In this document: positions 8,601 to 17,302 of the stretch, one piece after another
Position numbering within the stretch: position 1 is the first letter of the stretch
Layout of the letters: every line of letters begins with the position of its first letter
DNA from: Cytophagales bacterium
GTDB taxonomy: Bacteria > Bacteroidota > Bacteroidia > Cytophagales > Bernardetiaceae
Direction of reading: 5' to 3'
Assembly (NCBI GenBank): GCA_013299045.1
Contig: JAAFJX010000015.1
Span: 1-64,000 of the forward strand
Length of the DNA stretch: 64,000 bases
Translations under genes and position numbers: made by a program
The notes under the pieces: model-generated
Seen by the model: the letters and a program-made list of their open reading frames with translations, nothing else
What the model was told of the DNA's origin: nothing
Database searches by the model: none

Positions 8601-9674
8601 CTAAAGCAAATGTTCCCAGTTCTGGCAACCTCCTAAATCATAGACGTTTGTAAGCCCTAAATCTCTGAGTTTAATGGCTGCTTTTTGGCTTCGCAAACCA
8701 CTTTGACAGTAAAGTACGAGCTTATCATCTGCCGTATATGAGAATGGCAATACAGGTGCTGGGTCATGCTGCCAAGTACTCCAAGCCCAACAATATGCTT
8801 CTGGATAAATCTTGGTGCGTTCATGCGTTTCGCGTATATCTAAGACATAAATGCGCTGATTAGAGTTCTGCCAGCTAGCGAAGGTACTGTATGTAATTTT
8901 GATGTAAGAACAAGCTGCTTCTTCATTTAAGGCAGGATAAACCTTAGCGAAATCCCTACTCTTAAACTTAAAACAACGTTGTTGCCAAGTCAATGCGTTT
9001 ACGAAACATATTCTACCACTCAACACCCCCGCAAGGTTAAGAAGACACTTGATAGCTTCGGTGGCTTGCATAGTGCCTATTACGCCTGCAAATGAACCTA
9101 AAATGCCATTTTCAGCACATGAGGGCACTTCCTGTGCAGGGGGCATGATAGGATAAAGGTCGCGATAATGGGGACTGCCTTTGTAATTAAAAACAGACAA
9201 ACAGCCTTCAAATTGATTGACAGCCGCATAGACAAGAGGTTTGTTGTAATACAGGGCGACATCATTAAGAAAATATTTGTTTTGAATGCCGTCCGTGCAA
9301 TCCAGAATAAGGTCAAAATTCTGCGCAAGCGTCATATTGTGTGTATCAAAACGCTGAGCAATACCCAATACGTTTTTGTAAAAATGTAGTCTGTTGAGCT
9401 TATATGCCGCTACTTCTGCTTTGGGCTTACCTAAATCGTGAGGACTAAACAAGATTTGTCTTTGCAGGTTAGAGTCTGTTATAAGGTCGTGGTCTATCAA
9501 ACACAAATGCCCCACGCCAGCTGCTGCTAAATATTGTGCGGCGGGGCAGCCCAGCCCTCCTACGCCCACTATCAGCACTTTTGCTTTTTTAAGGTCAATT
9601 TGTGCTGTTTCTCCCATTTCAGGTAAGGTTATATGCCGCGCAAAGCGCTTTTTTTCTTCGCTACTTAACTCCAT
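8601..9674 (-). CDS. ThiF/MoeB/HesA-family E1-like adenylyltransferase with C-terminal rhodanese domain
   Basis: This 357-residue fusion protein has an E1-like domain (about 1-245) with the nucleotide loop GVGGLGCPAAQYLAAAGVG and a LIDHDLITDSNLQRQ segment carrying the Asp and Arg that bind ATP. A rhodanese domain follows (about 265-357) with the active-site loop YCQSGLRS. Such proteins adenylate the C-terminus of a ubiquitin-like sulphur carrier (MoaD, ThiS) and help its thiocarboxylation. The common zinc CxxC pairs are not evident. I place the start at ATG 9674 (MELSSEEKKRFARHI), not at the in-frame TTG six codons earlier, because it matches the family N-terminus. It is transcribed alone; no moa or thi genes are adjacent, so the carrier is unresolved. 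Confidence 0.9.
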   Translation of the reverse strand: MELSSEEKKRFARHITLPEMGETAQIDLKKAKVLIVGVGGLGCPAAQYLAAAGVGHLCLIDHDLITDSNLQRQILFSPHDLGKPKAEVAAYKLNRLHFYKNVLGIAQRFDTHNMTLAQNFDLILDCTDGIQNKYFLNDVALYYNKPLVYAAVNQFEGCLSVFNYKGSPHYRDLYPIMPPAQEVPSCAENGILGSFAGVIGTMQATEAIKCLLNLAGVLSGRICFVNALTWQQRCFKFKSRDFAKVYPALNEEAACSYIKITYSTFASWQNSNQRIYVLDIRETHERTKIYPEAYCWAWSTWQHDPAPVLPFSYTADDKLVLYCQSGLRSQKAAIKLRDLGLTNVYDLGGCQNWEHLL

Positions 9675-9869
9675 GAACAATACATTCAACAATGGTTAGA
9701 GGCAGCAAGTTACAAAACGGATTGCATTATTGTTGGTCATTTGAACGTTTAAAATGAATACGCTTGTTAGGTTGAGCAACTGGTTATGCTTTTTGCCCAT
9801 TGTAAAACAATTACTCAAAATTTGTGTTTTAAGGTGTAAAATATACCCCTAGATAGCTTTAGTGGACTT

Positions 9870-10319
9870 ATGCAACTGAATGTAGGCGACCCAGCACCAG
9901 ATTTTGAACTTTTTAATCATCTTGGACAAAAAACAAAGCTCTCGGCGCTGCGAGGTCAGAAGATAGCCCTGTATTTTTATCCCGAAGACGATTCTCCTAC
10001 CTGTAACATACAGGCTTGTAACCTGCGCGACAATCATGCAGAACTCCTCAAGGCTGGTTTTAAAGTGCTAGGTTTAAGTCCAGATAACCCAGAAAGCCAC
10101 CAACGGTTTATCAAGAAATTTGATTTGCCTTTTATGTTGCTTTCTGACCCAAACAAAGAGGTAATGACGCTATATGGCACCTGGGCAGAGAAAAAAATGT
10201 ATGGCCGAACGTATATTGGCGTGCATCGCAACACCTTTCTGATTGATGAGGCAGGAGTTATCTCAAAGATAATTCTCAAAGTGCGTTCCAAAGAACACCA
10301 TAAGCAGATACTGGCCTAG
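9870..10319 (+). CDS. bcp: BCP/PrxQ-type thioredoxin-dependent peroxiredoxin
   Basis: This 149-residue cytoplasmic peroxiredoxin reduces hydroperoxides using thioredoxin. The fold motif GDPAPDFELFNHLGQ opens the protein, and the active site YPEDDSPTCNIQACNLRD carries the peroxidatic Cys and, four residues later, the resolving Cys typical of the E. coli BCP class. SPTC replaces the usual TPGC. The conserved Arg lies near VHRNTFLIDEAG. It stands alone, divergent from the ThiF gene and convergent with a glycosyltransferase. The length is normal for the family. Confidence 0.94.
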   Translation: MQLNVGDPAPDFELFNHLGQKTKLSALRGQKIALYFYPEDDSPTCNIQACNLRDNHAELLKAGFKVLGLSPDNPESHQRFIKKFDLPFMLLSDPNKEVMTLYGTWAEKKMYGRTYIGVHRNTFLIDEAGVISKIILKVRSKEHHKQILA

Positions 10320-10403
10320 CTTCCCTAAAAAAGCAGACCCCACAAACACTTCAAAATTTACCGAACTTCAAAAAGAGTACAAACTTTTTTATGGGCGAGG
10401 CAC

Positions 10404-11276
10404 TCAGCGCATAGTCCCAAATTTCTGTTCTTTTTGATGAAAAATGAAATAGGGCGGAAAGTCATACAGTTGGCGCAAATGCTTTTCGCTTTTCAAGAAA
10501 CGCCTTAAAATAGGCCATTTTTCTACTTTCTGATAAAATTTGATGCGCTTTATGGTATGCTTTTGCTCTGAAGAAAGCGGTTCTTCTCTAAGCATTTGTT
10601 GGAGTTCTTCCATGTAGCGGTCATAGTGCTGCACACTCACACTCCCGCTCTGGCGTGCTCTAAAACAGCCTAAAGGAGCTCTGGATAAATAGAGTGGTTC
10701 ATAGCGAAAGAACCGCAACCAAAGTTCAAAGTCTGCCGCATAGCGCTTTCTTAGGTCTAAACTGCCACCAGCACGCTCCCACAAACTGCGTCGCCAAAAC
10801 ATGGATTCTTGCTGAAACCACCTGAAATCGCCCATATAGACCATGTACTTAGACCAACGTTTAAAAATATCTACCTGCACAATCCTTCCTTTTTCGTCTA
10901 TAAGTGAGGGTGTGCCCATGAGCCAGTTCACGTGTGGGTGCTCGCCAAATAGCTCTGCAACCGTATAAAAACACTGACGATGGTAGCGGTCGTCGGAGTT
11001 AATCCAAGCCATTACCTCGCCGCTAGTGTGTGTGAAACCCTTCTGCACGGCATGATACAAGCCATCGTCAGGGACACTCTCCCAGTATTTGAGGTACTTG
11101 CTATATTTTTTGATAATCTCTAAACTGCCGTCCGTACTACCACCGTCTATGATAACATACTCCAAATTCGGATAATTCTGCGACAGCACAGAGTCTATGG
11201 TTTCTTCAATAAAACCAACCTGGTTCAAGTTAGGTGTAACAATACTAATGCGTGGATAGTTGGTCATGGTTATCAT
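10404..11276 (-). CDS. family 2 glycosyltransferase
   Basis: This 290-residue GT-A enzyme begins with ISIVTPNLNQ, has the nucleotide-binding VIIDGGSTDGS (near 38-48) and the metal-binding WINSDDRY (near 92). It probably transfers sugars onto surface polysaccharide or lipid intermediates, and the C-terminal part lacks membrane segments. It is the last gene of an apparent operon: 12 nt separate it from the DUF4126 gene, which follows the MscS gene after 35 nt. A second ATG three codons in (11267) is an equally good start. Donor and acceptor are unknown. Confidence 0.9.
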   Translation of the reverse strand: MITMTNYPRISIVTPNLNQVGFIEETIDSVLSQNYPNLEYVIIDGGSTDGSLEIIKKYSKYLKYWESVPDDGLYHAVQKGFTHTSGEVMAWINSDDRYHRQCFYTVAELFGEHPHVNWLMGTPSLIDEKGRIVQVDIFKRWSKYMVYMGDFRWFQQESMFWRRSLWERAGGSLDLRKRYAADFELWLRFFRYEPLYLSRAPLGCFRARQSGSVSVQHYDRYMEELQQMLREEPLSSEQKHTIKRIKFYQKVEKWPILRRFLKSEKHLRQLYDFPPYFIFHQKEQKFGTMR

Positions 11277-11288
11277 AAAAAAACGGTT

Positions 11289-11885
11289 CTATCCTTTTAT
11301 TTTTTGTTTTGCTCGGCGCTTATTCCACAGTTTGGCAATGATGAGTAGCATAACTATCAATAAAACAAACGTGCAAACTCCCATAACAATAGGAAAATAA
11401 ATTGATAAGAGAGAGCCTGCCACTGCCAAAAATAGTTCAAAGGTAGCCCAAAGAGCATTTCCTAATCCCCCCGTACCGACGCTTGAGCTTGCGCGCACCA
11501 ACCCAGTACCTGTATGGGTTAGCAAAGCTGTGCCGCCGCCTGCTACTATCGCTGCTGCCCACTGTATGCCCTCGGGCAATTCATACAGACTGATAAAACA
11601 GACGGCCATGCCCATAAAGGCACATATAGGCGCGCCCATAGTATCCAAAAGATTATCTAGCCAAGGTAGGTAGTATGCGCCTACTTCAACCAAAGCGGCT
11701 ACGGTTAGCAAAATAACCGTAAGGGGTGAGCCTAGAAAGGCAAATTCGGTGCCACTGTAATCTAGCCAGCCAAACATCGCCATATAAGCCATAACCGTGG
11801 GCGGAATAAGCAGCCTAAAGCCGCAGCAAGCACTCATTGCAACACCCATAGCCATTACAAGCCCTAAATCCATTATACTATCCAT
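11289..11885 (-). CDS. DUF4126 integral membrane protein
   Basis: This 198-residue protein has about five to six hydrophobic helices, a conserved SACCGFRLLIPP start and a glycine-rich central loop (VAGGGTALLTHTGTGLVRASSS), features of the DUF4126 family. The function is not established. Because it sits between an MscS channel and a glycosyltransferase with tiny gaps, it is probably co-transcribed and acts in the inner membrane. A short Lys/Arg-rich tail (KRRAKQKIKG) suggests a cytoplasmic C-terminus. Confidence 0.85.
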   Translation of the reverse strand: MDSIMDLGLVMAMGVAMSACCGFRLLIPPTVMAYMAMFGWLDYSGTEFAFLGSPLTVILLTVAALVEVGAYYLPWLDNLLDTMGAPICAFMGMAVCFISLYELPEGIQWAAAIVAGGGTALLTHTGTGLVRASSSVGTGGLGNALWATFELFLAVAGSLLSIYFPIVMGVCTFVLLIVMLLIIAKLWNKRRAKQKIKG

Positions 11886-11920
11886 GTAAGCGATGGTTTT
11901 GTGGTTGATTGAGATGATTT

Positions 11921-12709
11921 TTAAGCTGCTTTTTTTATAGCAAGCTGCTCAAGTTCTGATTTAACCATTTCGGAAAAAGCAGGAAGCGCCAAAAAATAGT
12001 CTTTGGAAAGCACCCATACAGACAAGCATAATTTGACTTGATTATCAGCCAGTTCGCTCACAATAAGCTCAGCAGCAGGCGTTGTGCTGGTGTATTTGCT
12101 TTTAGCAATATTTTTGAGTAGGCTTGAGCGTAAATTTTCTAAATTGCAGTGGTAGGGCACAGTAAAAAGCACATCAACACGCCTTTGTTTTTGATGCGTA
12201 TGGTTCGTTACAGCCCCTACGATAAGCGATTCATTCGGCAAAATGATAATGCGATTGTCTGTTGTTTGCAGAAAGGTATTAAAAAAGCGCAACTCAATAA
12301 CAGTGCCGCTGTGTGTGGCCGTTGTAATAAAGTCCCCAACCTGAAAAGGCTTGAGAATAATAATAAGCGCTCCTGCCGCAAAGTTGGCAATGATTCCTCT
12401 AAAAGAAAGGCCAATAGCCAAGCTACAAGCACCAATAACAGCAGTAAACGAGGCAGTGTCCACACCCAAAACGGATAAAACCGTTACAAAAAGGACTACT
12501 TTGAGCAAAATAGCCAAACTCGTGCGCAAGAAGCTGCCCAGAGTCGCATCGCGTAAGCTGCGTTCAATAGCGCGCGAGGAAAAACGAATAATTAGCGTAA
12601 TCATCAACCAACCCAAAATCAAGGTCAGTAACCCATAAATGATATTTGGTAAGTGCGCAATGATGAATGTTTTTACCTCAAGCCATTGCTGCATGAATTG
12701 CTCTAACAT
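11921..12709 (-). CDS. small-conductance mechanosensitive channel (MscS family)
   Basis: At 262 residues this is the short, three-helix type of MscS channel, which opens under membrane tension to release solutes on osmotic downshock. Three membrane helices occupy about residues 18-120. The pore helix region reads SFRGIIANFAAGALIIILKPFQVGD, quoted only in part by family: GxxxANxxxG and the FxxGD exit are intact. A beta domain (about 125-175) and an alpha/beta cytoplasmic domain follow. It is first in the run MscS - DUF4126 - glycosyltransferase. Upstream on the minus strand the sequence TAACTTGC resembles a weak -7 box. Confidence 0.93.
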   Translation of the reverse strand: MLEQFMQQWLEVKTFIIAHLPNIIYGLLTLILGWLMITLIIRFSSRAIERSLRDATLGSFLRTSLAILLKVVLFVTVLSVLGVDTASFTAVIGACSLAIGLSFRGIIANFAAGALIIILKPFQVGDFITTATHSGTVIELRFFNTFLQTTDNRIIILPNESLIVGAVTNHTHQKQRRVDVLFTVPYHCNLENLRSSLLKNIAKSKYTSTTPAAELIVSELADNQVKLCLSVWVLSKDYFLALPAFSEMVKSELEQLAIKKAA

Positions 12710-12955
12710 AGCCCTAAAAGGTTTAGTTTAGAATAAGAAAGCAGCAAGTTAGAAAAGTGCGCAACATTTCCAAAACTTTGGCCATAGAATTTTGTGGCCC
12801 TTGTGGGTTTAAGACAAAACTCTGAGTCATTGGTCTAAGGCTCTTCTTTAAGCCCTCCAACACATTTGATTCTCACTATTTTCTAGTTGAATTCAATGAA
12901 CATAATTAAAGAATGGTCATTTATTTAATAAAAGTCATTCTTAGCAATTTTTTTC

Positions 12956-13399
12956 TTAGGCTGGCAACCACGTTTGGGTTCGGAAAAGGAAAGCAATATA
13001 GCCGCGCACTTTCAGGTTTTTGCCGTCTAGCCAAATTTTGCAGTCATAAACGGAACCTTTTTCAGGGTCAAGGATAGTGCCGTCTTTCCATTCACTTCCC
13101 ACTTTTTTAAGGCCTTCAATGATGACCATGCCGAGAACAGGTTTATCCTTTTTTGCGCCCTTACACTCGTCGCAAAGAGGGTTGGCCTCTTCATTTGGCT
13201 CGCGGAAAAGTTTGATGACTTTGCCATATATTTTGCCATTTTGCTCATAAATCTGCACCAATGAGCGCGGTTTGCCTGTTTCGTCATCAATAGTTTTCCA
13301 TGTACCAACTATAGTACCGCCAGAGTTTTTGTTTTGGGCAGATGCTGAAAAAGCAAGTATTGTAAAAAAGAGTGCAATAAAAAATTTAGTTTTGAACAT
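12956..13399 (-). CDS. secreted DUF2147-family protein
   Basis: The 147-residue product has a signal peptide (MFKTKFFIALFFTILAFSA, ending SAQ) and a DUF2147-like domain: 'GTWKTIDDETGKPRS' start, a KIYGKVIKLF strand, paired cysteines in NPLCDECKG, and a C-terminal LKVRGYIAFLFRTQTW strand. DUF2147 proteins are exported and of unknown role. I chose ATG 13399; the longer frame would put the signal peptide internally. Its start overlaps the end of the preceding lipoprotein gene by 14 bp, so the two are probably translationally coupled. Confidence 0.88.
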   Translation of the reverse strand: MFKTKFFIALFFTILAFSASAQNKNSGGTIVGTWKTIDDETGKPRSLVQIYEQNGKIYGKVIKLFREPNEEANPLCDECKGAKKDKPVLGMVIIEGLKKVGSEWKDGTILDPEKGSVYDCKIWLDGKNLKVRGYIAFLFRTQTWLPA

Positions 13400-13931
13400 T
13401 TGTTTCTTGTTTTTTGTCTGTAATGATAATTTTTTTGGTAGAGGAATCCCATACAAGGCGGCAGGTGCAAGTGCTGCGTTCTGCACCAGGTGCATAAAAC
13501 TGCTCCACTTTTACCCCATTTTGGTCTGGCATAAACATTTCGGTATCTAAAGAGCCTAAACCACCGCAAAAGGATTGGTCAAACTTTTTGTCCGCACCTA
13601 ATTCGGTGTTGATAGACTGACTAAGTACTTCTTGAACTGTTTTTTTATTGTCCAGTACAAAAATGTAGCCATCTTCCATATCTGCTTTGTCATGTGCGCT
13701 TTCGGCTCCGTTGCGTTGATAACGCACATACCAAAGTGTGTAATCGCTGTTGGGTAGGGCAGAGCTAGCCGAAGTTGTAACAACTTGCTTGGCAATTATC
13801 TTTTTATAGAAATCACTTTTAAAGAGTTCTGGTGGCAGCTTAATCACTTGTTTACTGACCGAAGATTTACAAGTGGCGGCTAATGCCAGTATGGTGGCCA
13901 ATAGAAGGGCAAAAGATAGGTTATAACGCAT
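13386..13931 (-). CDS. putative lipoprotein of unknown function
   Basis: This 181-residue protein starts with MRYNLSFALLLATILALAATC, a lipoprotein signal with the lipid-accepting Cys at position 21. I do not recognise the mature part; it is mixed alpha/beta with four further cysteines, including a C-terminal STCTCRLVW. Its 3' end overlaps the DUF2147 start by 14 bp. It follows a second lipoprotein gene with a similar MRY start, so these small envelope genes look like one expression unit. Confidence 0.8.
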   Translation of the reverse strand: MRYNLSFALLLATILALAATCKSSVSKQVIKLPPELFKSDFYKKIIAKQVVTTSASSALPNSDYTLWYVRYQRNGAESAHDKADMEDGYIFVLDNKKTVQEVLSQSINTELGADKKFDQSFCGGLGSLDTEMFMPDQNGVKVEQFYAPGAERSTCTCRLVWDSSTKKIIITDKKQETNVQN

Positions 13932-14056
13932 GATTAAGACGGGGTTTTAGGCTGAGGCATATAAATACCTACCCGTTGAATGTTTTTGGATTGAGTTGTG
14001 CCCAAATAAAAGGCAAAATATGCACGCAAACAAGTAAAAAGAACAAAAATTACAGA

Positions 14057-14584
14057 CTAACCACCAGTTTTTTCAAACTTTAGCGTTTTTATACCTTCTA
14101 CTTCAAAAACTGGACTATAAGCAGCTTCAATTTCTTTGTCTGAAGTTTTGGAAAGCGTAAGCAGCACATCGCCTTTTTTGAAATCATCTCTTTTGAAGGC
14201 ATCTTCCTCGCCATGGCGCTCAAAAACGAGTTCTGCCTTAGTAGGTGAAATTTGCTTTACTATAAATATCTGTCGACTCATAGTTTGATAGCCGTCTGCA
14301 TTGTATTCTGCCATAAGTTGGCCATTATCTTCAAAGAATTTTATCTCTATGCCAACACTAATGGGCATATCATCTGCGATAGTACCTAGGCTAACATTCG
14401 TAATGTATGAGCCAACCCAACCAGAGGCAGTTGTTTCGGGCGCTTTGCTGCTTACTTTGTTGCTATAAGTGTTAGTGCTTGAATCGGTACTGTTGGGCAT
14501 ACTGGCCCCAGCACACGCAACGATAAGGAGCATGGCAGCAGCCAGCGCCAAGACAAGGCTAAAAATATGGATAGAGTAACGCAC
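14057..14584 (-). CDS. putative lipoprotein of unknown function
   Basis: The 175-residue product has a lipoprotein signal (MRYSIHIFSLVLALAAAMLL, then IVAC with Cys near 24), a Ser/Thr-rich linker and a beta-rich C-terminal domain (about 55-175) I cannot assign. The pattern 'EIKFFEDNGQLMAEYNADG' followed by a KAELVFERHG strand suggests a small lipocalin-like or 'extracellular beta' fold, which is only an impression. It begins 36 nt after the stop of the TlpA-like gene, consistent with one operon. Confidence 0.78.
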   Translation of the reverse strand: MRYSIHIFSLVLALAAAMLLIVACAGASMPNSTDSSTNTYSNKVSSKAPETTASGWVGSYITNVSLGTIADDMPISVGIEIKFFEDNGQLMAEYNADGYQTMSRQIFIVKQISPTKAELVFERHGEEDAFKRDDFKKGDVLLTLSKTSDKEIEAAYSPVFEVEGIKTLKFEKTGG

Positions 14585-14620
14585 AGGATTAGAGGGGTTT
14601 ATTGATAAAAAAGTTGAAGT

Positions 14621-15736
14621 TTATTTTTCAATTTTGGGTAGCAGCGTTGCTATTTTTTGGCCTCTTAGCCCACCTTTTGCTACTATTTTGCCGTCGGGGT
14701 CAATAAAGTAACCAAACATAGGCCCATTCTGCATTTTTACCGCATAGGCGTTCATGCAGTTACTGAGGCTGTCTAGCTGGTCTTCTACGTGTGGCCAAAC
14801 ATTTTTTCCTGAATTAGCCACAAAAGCCTCATGGTCTTTATCCATACAGATACTGATAAACTCCACACCTTTTGGCTGATAAGCTGCATAAAGTGCTTGC
14901 AATTGCAGCATAGATTGTTGTATGTTCGGCATGGTGGAGCTCCAAAAGTCTAGAAAAACATACTTCCCTTTAAAGCTGCTCAAGCTCATTTCCTGGCCTT
15001 TTGAAGTCCTAAACTTGATGTCGGGAGCGGGCTGCCCCACCATGAGCAACTTAGCCAAATTCAGGTTTTTTATGTAGTTGCTGACATAAGCAGAGCGCGG
15101 ATAATATTTTTGCAGGTTCTCGCCTATGTCTTCCATGATGCTGAGGTCTTCCTCCGGAATTAACAAATTAGCGACGCTTAAACCAACAATAGACGAGCCA
15201 GCTTTTTCTAAAAAATCTTTGACTTTTTTACGACGAAAAGCACTGTGTTCTTCGGGTTTCATTTGTTGCATTTGCGCACCTACTGCTCCTTGCAGCGCAT
15301 CAAATTCTCTAAAAAGGTCATTGTCGCGGCAGCCTGCCACTTGAAAATAACTGTCCCTATTAATGGCCTCTGCACTGACGGTTACATCGCTTTTGTAGAG
15401 CCAAAAACCCTCTTGCTGGCGCTGATAAAAGTTTAATGCAAAAAAAGTGGGTTCGGTTACAGTAACCGTGAACTCAAAACTTCCCTTAGCACCGGGATAC
15501 TGCGCTGCTACAAGTTCTAAGTTACCTTGAGCGTCCATTTTATATAAATAAATACGTTCACCACCTCTTACGGCTGTGGTATTTCCACGTACAATAAGGG
15601 TACTGTCGGGTCTGTTAGGAACCACATAACCCTCATACTCTCCCGTATTGTCTGCCTCACTGCAAGAGGTGAGCCACCATACAATGCTCATGGAGAGCAA
15701 AAAATAATACGCGAAAGACAAACTCAACTTTTTCAT
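14621..15736 (-). CDS. TlpA-like thioredoxin-fold lipoprotein lacking the CxxC motif
   Basis: This 371-residue protein has a lipoprotein signal (Cys25 in WWLTSC), an N-terminal DUF4369-like beta domain (about 30-135), a helical linker and a C-terminal TlpA/AhpC-type thioredoxin domain (about 233-371, starting VGQPAPDIKFRT). Bacteroidota carry many such lipoproteins, normally as periplasmic disulphide reductases. Here the active-site position reads FWSSTMPN (264-271) instead of FWATWCPPC, so both catalytic cysteines are missing. The protein is therefore probably a binding or structural pseudo-oxidoreductase. It leads a run of four minus-strand envelope genes from a consensus promoter just upstream. 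Confidence 0.88.
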   Translation of the reverse strand: MKKLSLSFAYYFLLSMSIVWWLTSCSEADNTGEYEGYVVPNRPDSTLIVRGNTTAVRGGERIYLYKMDAQGNLELVAAQYPGAKGSFEFTVTVTEPTFFALNFYQRQQEGFWLYKSDVTVSAEAINRDSYFQVAGCRDNDLFREFDALQGAVGAQMQQMKPEEHSAFRRKKVKDFLEKAGSSIVGLSVANLLIPEEDLSIMEDIGENLQKYYPRSAYVSNYIKNLNLAKLLMVGQPAPDIKFRTSKGQEMSLSSFKGKYVFLDFWSSTMPNIQQSMLQLQALYAAYQPKGVEFISICMDKDHEAFVANSGKNVWPHVEDQLDSLSNCMNAYAVKMQNGPMFGYFIDPDGKIVAKGGLRGQKIATLLPKIEK

Positions 15737-15757
15737 GGCCTTTTAGAATTGTAGGCG

Positions 15758-15788
15758 CAAAATTAGGTGAAAGTACCTAAAAATACAA
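15758..15788 (-). promoter_or_regulatory. consensus promoter for the TlpA-like/lipoprotein operon
   Basis: On the minus strand TTG (15788-15786) and TAATTTTG (15765-15758) are separated by exactly 20 bp. The start codon at 15736 follows after a short leader. Confidence 0.75.
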
Positions 15789-15920
15789 GTGCTGTTTTCC
15801 TAAAAGCAGACTCTTTTACGCGCCAGAGATAGGTATAGGTTTCTACTACTTGGTAAGTACCACACCTTTTAACAGTTGTGCAAGAGGCTACGCGCCCCTT
15901 ACATCAAGGACGCATTATTG

Positions 15921-16098
15921 TTTTTATTCAATTTCTTGGGCGTTCCCGCTTCGCGGTCGTTCGTCTTTGGGCTTCGGCTCAGTTCTGCATCAAGGCAAAA
16001 AGTAGAGAAGTCTATCAAAGGCCATCAATATGTTCCCAAAATAGGTAAACTATTCTCCTTAAATTTAGCTTGCATCTATTGAATGTGCTTTTTAAAGG
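15921..16098 (-). repeat. degenerate intergenic repeat, copy 1 (inverted relative to copies 2 and 3)
   Basis: The reverse complement of about 15975-16098 matches 30971-31093 almost base for base, including ACATTCAATAGATGCAAGCT and GGGAACATATTGA. The part 15921-15977 matches 33218-33274 (shared AGCCCAAAGACGAACGACCG). It fills much of the 556-bp gap before hldD. It has no coding frame; it is probably a remnant of a mobile or palindromic intergenic element. Confidence 0.75.
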
Positions 16099-16240
16099 AA
16101 TATTATATAAATCTTTGATAATCAAGGTTATAAAACATGAGGCTCTGGTGGTTTTTTTATAATCAATCATTGACAAGGACTCGTCTGGTCAGAGCTATGC
16201 AAGTATTCTATTTTTTTTTACTCTAAACCGTAATTTTTCT

Positions 16241-16248
16241 TAAATTTG
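16241..16248 (+). promoter_or_regulatory. -7 element of hldD
   Basis: TAAATTTG fits TAnnTTTG exactly; no TTG sits at the right distance upstream. A GTG at 16248 lies inside this box and so cannot be the start codon, which places translation at ATG 16293. Confidence 0.5.
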
Positions 16249-16292
16249 TGCCTCACTTTTTTACGTTTTTAATAACAATATCTAATAAAAAA

Positions 16293-17261
16293 ATGATAGT
16301 CATAACAGGTGCCTACGGCTTTATAGGGAGTTGTTTTGTCAATACGGTGCTTAGCTCGGTGAGCAGTGCGCGGGTGGTAGCAGTAGATGATTTTTCTAAA
16401 ACTCAAAAGAAGGCTAATCTGGCGGGCAAAATCATTTATGGACGTGTGGAAAGGCTAGAATTAGAGGACTGGCTACAAAAACACGCTCATGACATTCAGT
16501 TTGTTTATCATTTGGGGGCTAGGACAGACACGACAGAGTTTGACCAAGCCATTTTTGATGAACTCAATCTCAACTATTCCAAAATGGTGTGGCGTATATG
16601 CGCTCGTTTAGGCATACCGCTTGTGTACGCTTCTTCTGCTGCCACTTATGGCAATGGCGAACACGGCTACAAAGATGACCACGCTCTTTCTAAGTTACTT
16701 AAACCGCTCAATCCTTACGGCGATTCTAAAAACGATTTTGACATTTGGGCGCTAGAGCAAAGCACTTCTCCGCCATTCTGGGCTGGTCTTAAATTCTTTA
16801 ATGTGTATGGCCCTAACGAGTACCATAAAGGACGAATGGCCTCAGTTGTTTTCCATACCTACAATCAAATCAAAGAAAAAGGCTCAATGAAGCTCTTTCG
16901 TTCGCACAATCCCAACTTTCAAGATGGTGAACAGCTCCGCGATTTTGTGTACGTCAAAGATGTTTGCGAAGTGCTTTTGTTTATGTACGCACGCCGTCCA
17001 GAGTCTGGTATCTACAATTTGGGTACTGGCAGAGCGCGTACCTTTTTGGATTTGGCTAAAAGCACCTTCAAAGCGATGAACGTGCCCCAAGAGATTGCTT
17101 TCGTAGATACGCCAGAGGATATTCGCGACAAGTATCAGTACTTTACAGAGGCAAGCATGAGCAAACTTATAGCGCAAGGCTACAAAAAGCCTTTCCGAAG
17201 CCTTGAAGAGGGCATTAAGGATTATGTTCAAAACTATTTGATTCCTAAAAAACATTTATAA
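16293..17261 (+). CDS. hldD: ADP-L-glycero-D-manno-heptose 6-epimerase
   Basis: This 322-residue extended SDR interconverts ADP-D- and ADP-L-glycero-D-manno-heptose for the LPS inner core. It opens with the NAD(P) loop TGAYGFIGSCF and contains YASSAATYGNGEHGY, the catalytic pair in NPYGDSKNDFD (Tyr-x-x-x-Lys form), the family signature FNVYGPNEYHKGRMASV, and RDFVYVKDVC near the end. Together these match HldD/RfaD better than other epimerases. I use ATG 16293 because the longer frame starts within the promoter. A TMTC-like membrane gene follows after 41 nt, suggesting a shared transcript. Confidence 0.92.
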   Translation: MIVITGAYGFIGSCFVNTVLSSVSSARVVAVDDFSKTQKKANLAGKIIYGRVERLELEDWLQKHAHDIQFVYHLGARTDTTEFDQAIFDELNLNYSKMVWRICARLGIPLVYASSAATYGNGEHGYKDDHALSKLLKPLNPYGDSKNDFDIWALEQSTSPPFWAGLKFFNVYGPNEYHKGRMASVVFHTYNQIKEKGSMKLFRSHNPNFQDGEQLRDFVYVKDVCEVLLFMYARRPESGIYNLGTGRARTFLDLAKSTFKAMNVPQEIAFVDTPEDIRDKYQYFTEASMSKLIAQGYKKPFRSLEEGIKDYVQNYLIPKKHL

Positions 17262-17302
17262 AACGTGCTTTTAGGGAGAGTAGTACCGTATCCAACAACC
17301 CC

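Noticed and set aside
12900-12955. AAGAATG/CATTCTT hairpin as terminator of the DUF2147 gene
   Set aside because: The stem is only 7 bp, the loop is long and no T run follows on the minus strand.
15737-16292. Repeat copy 1 as an insertion sequence
   Set aside because: It has no transposase frame and no clear terminal inverted repeats or target duplication; at most it is a remnant.
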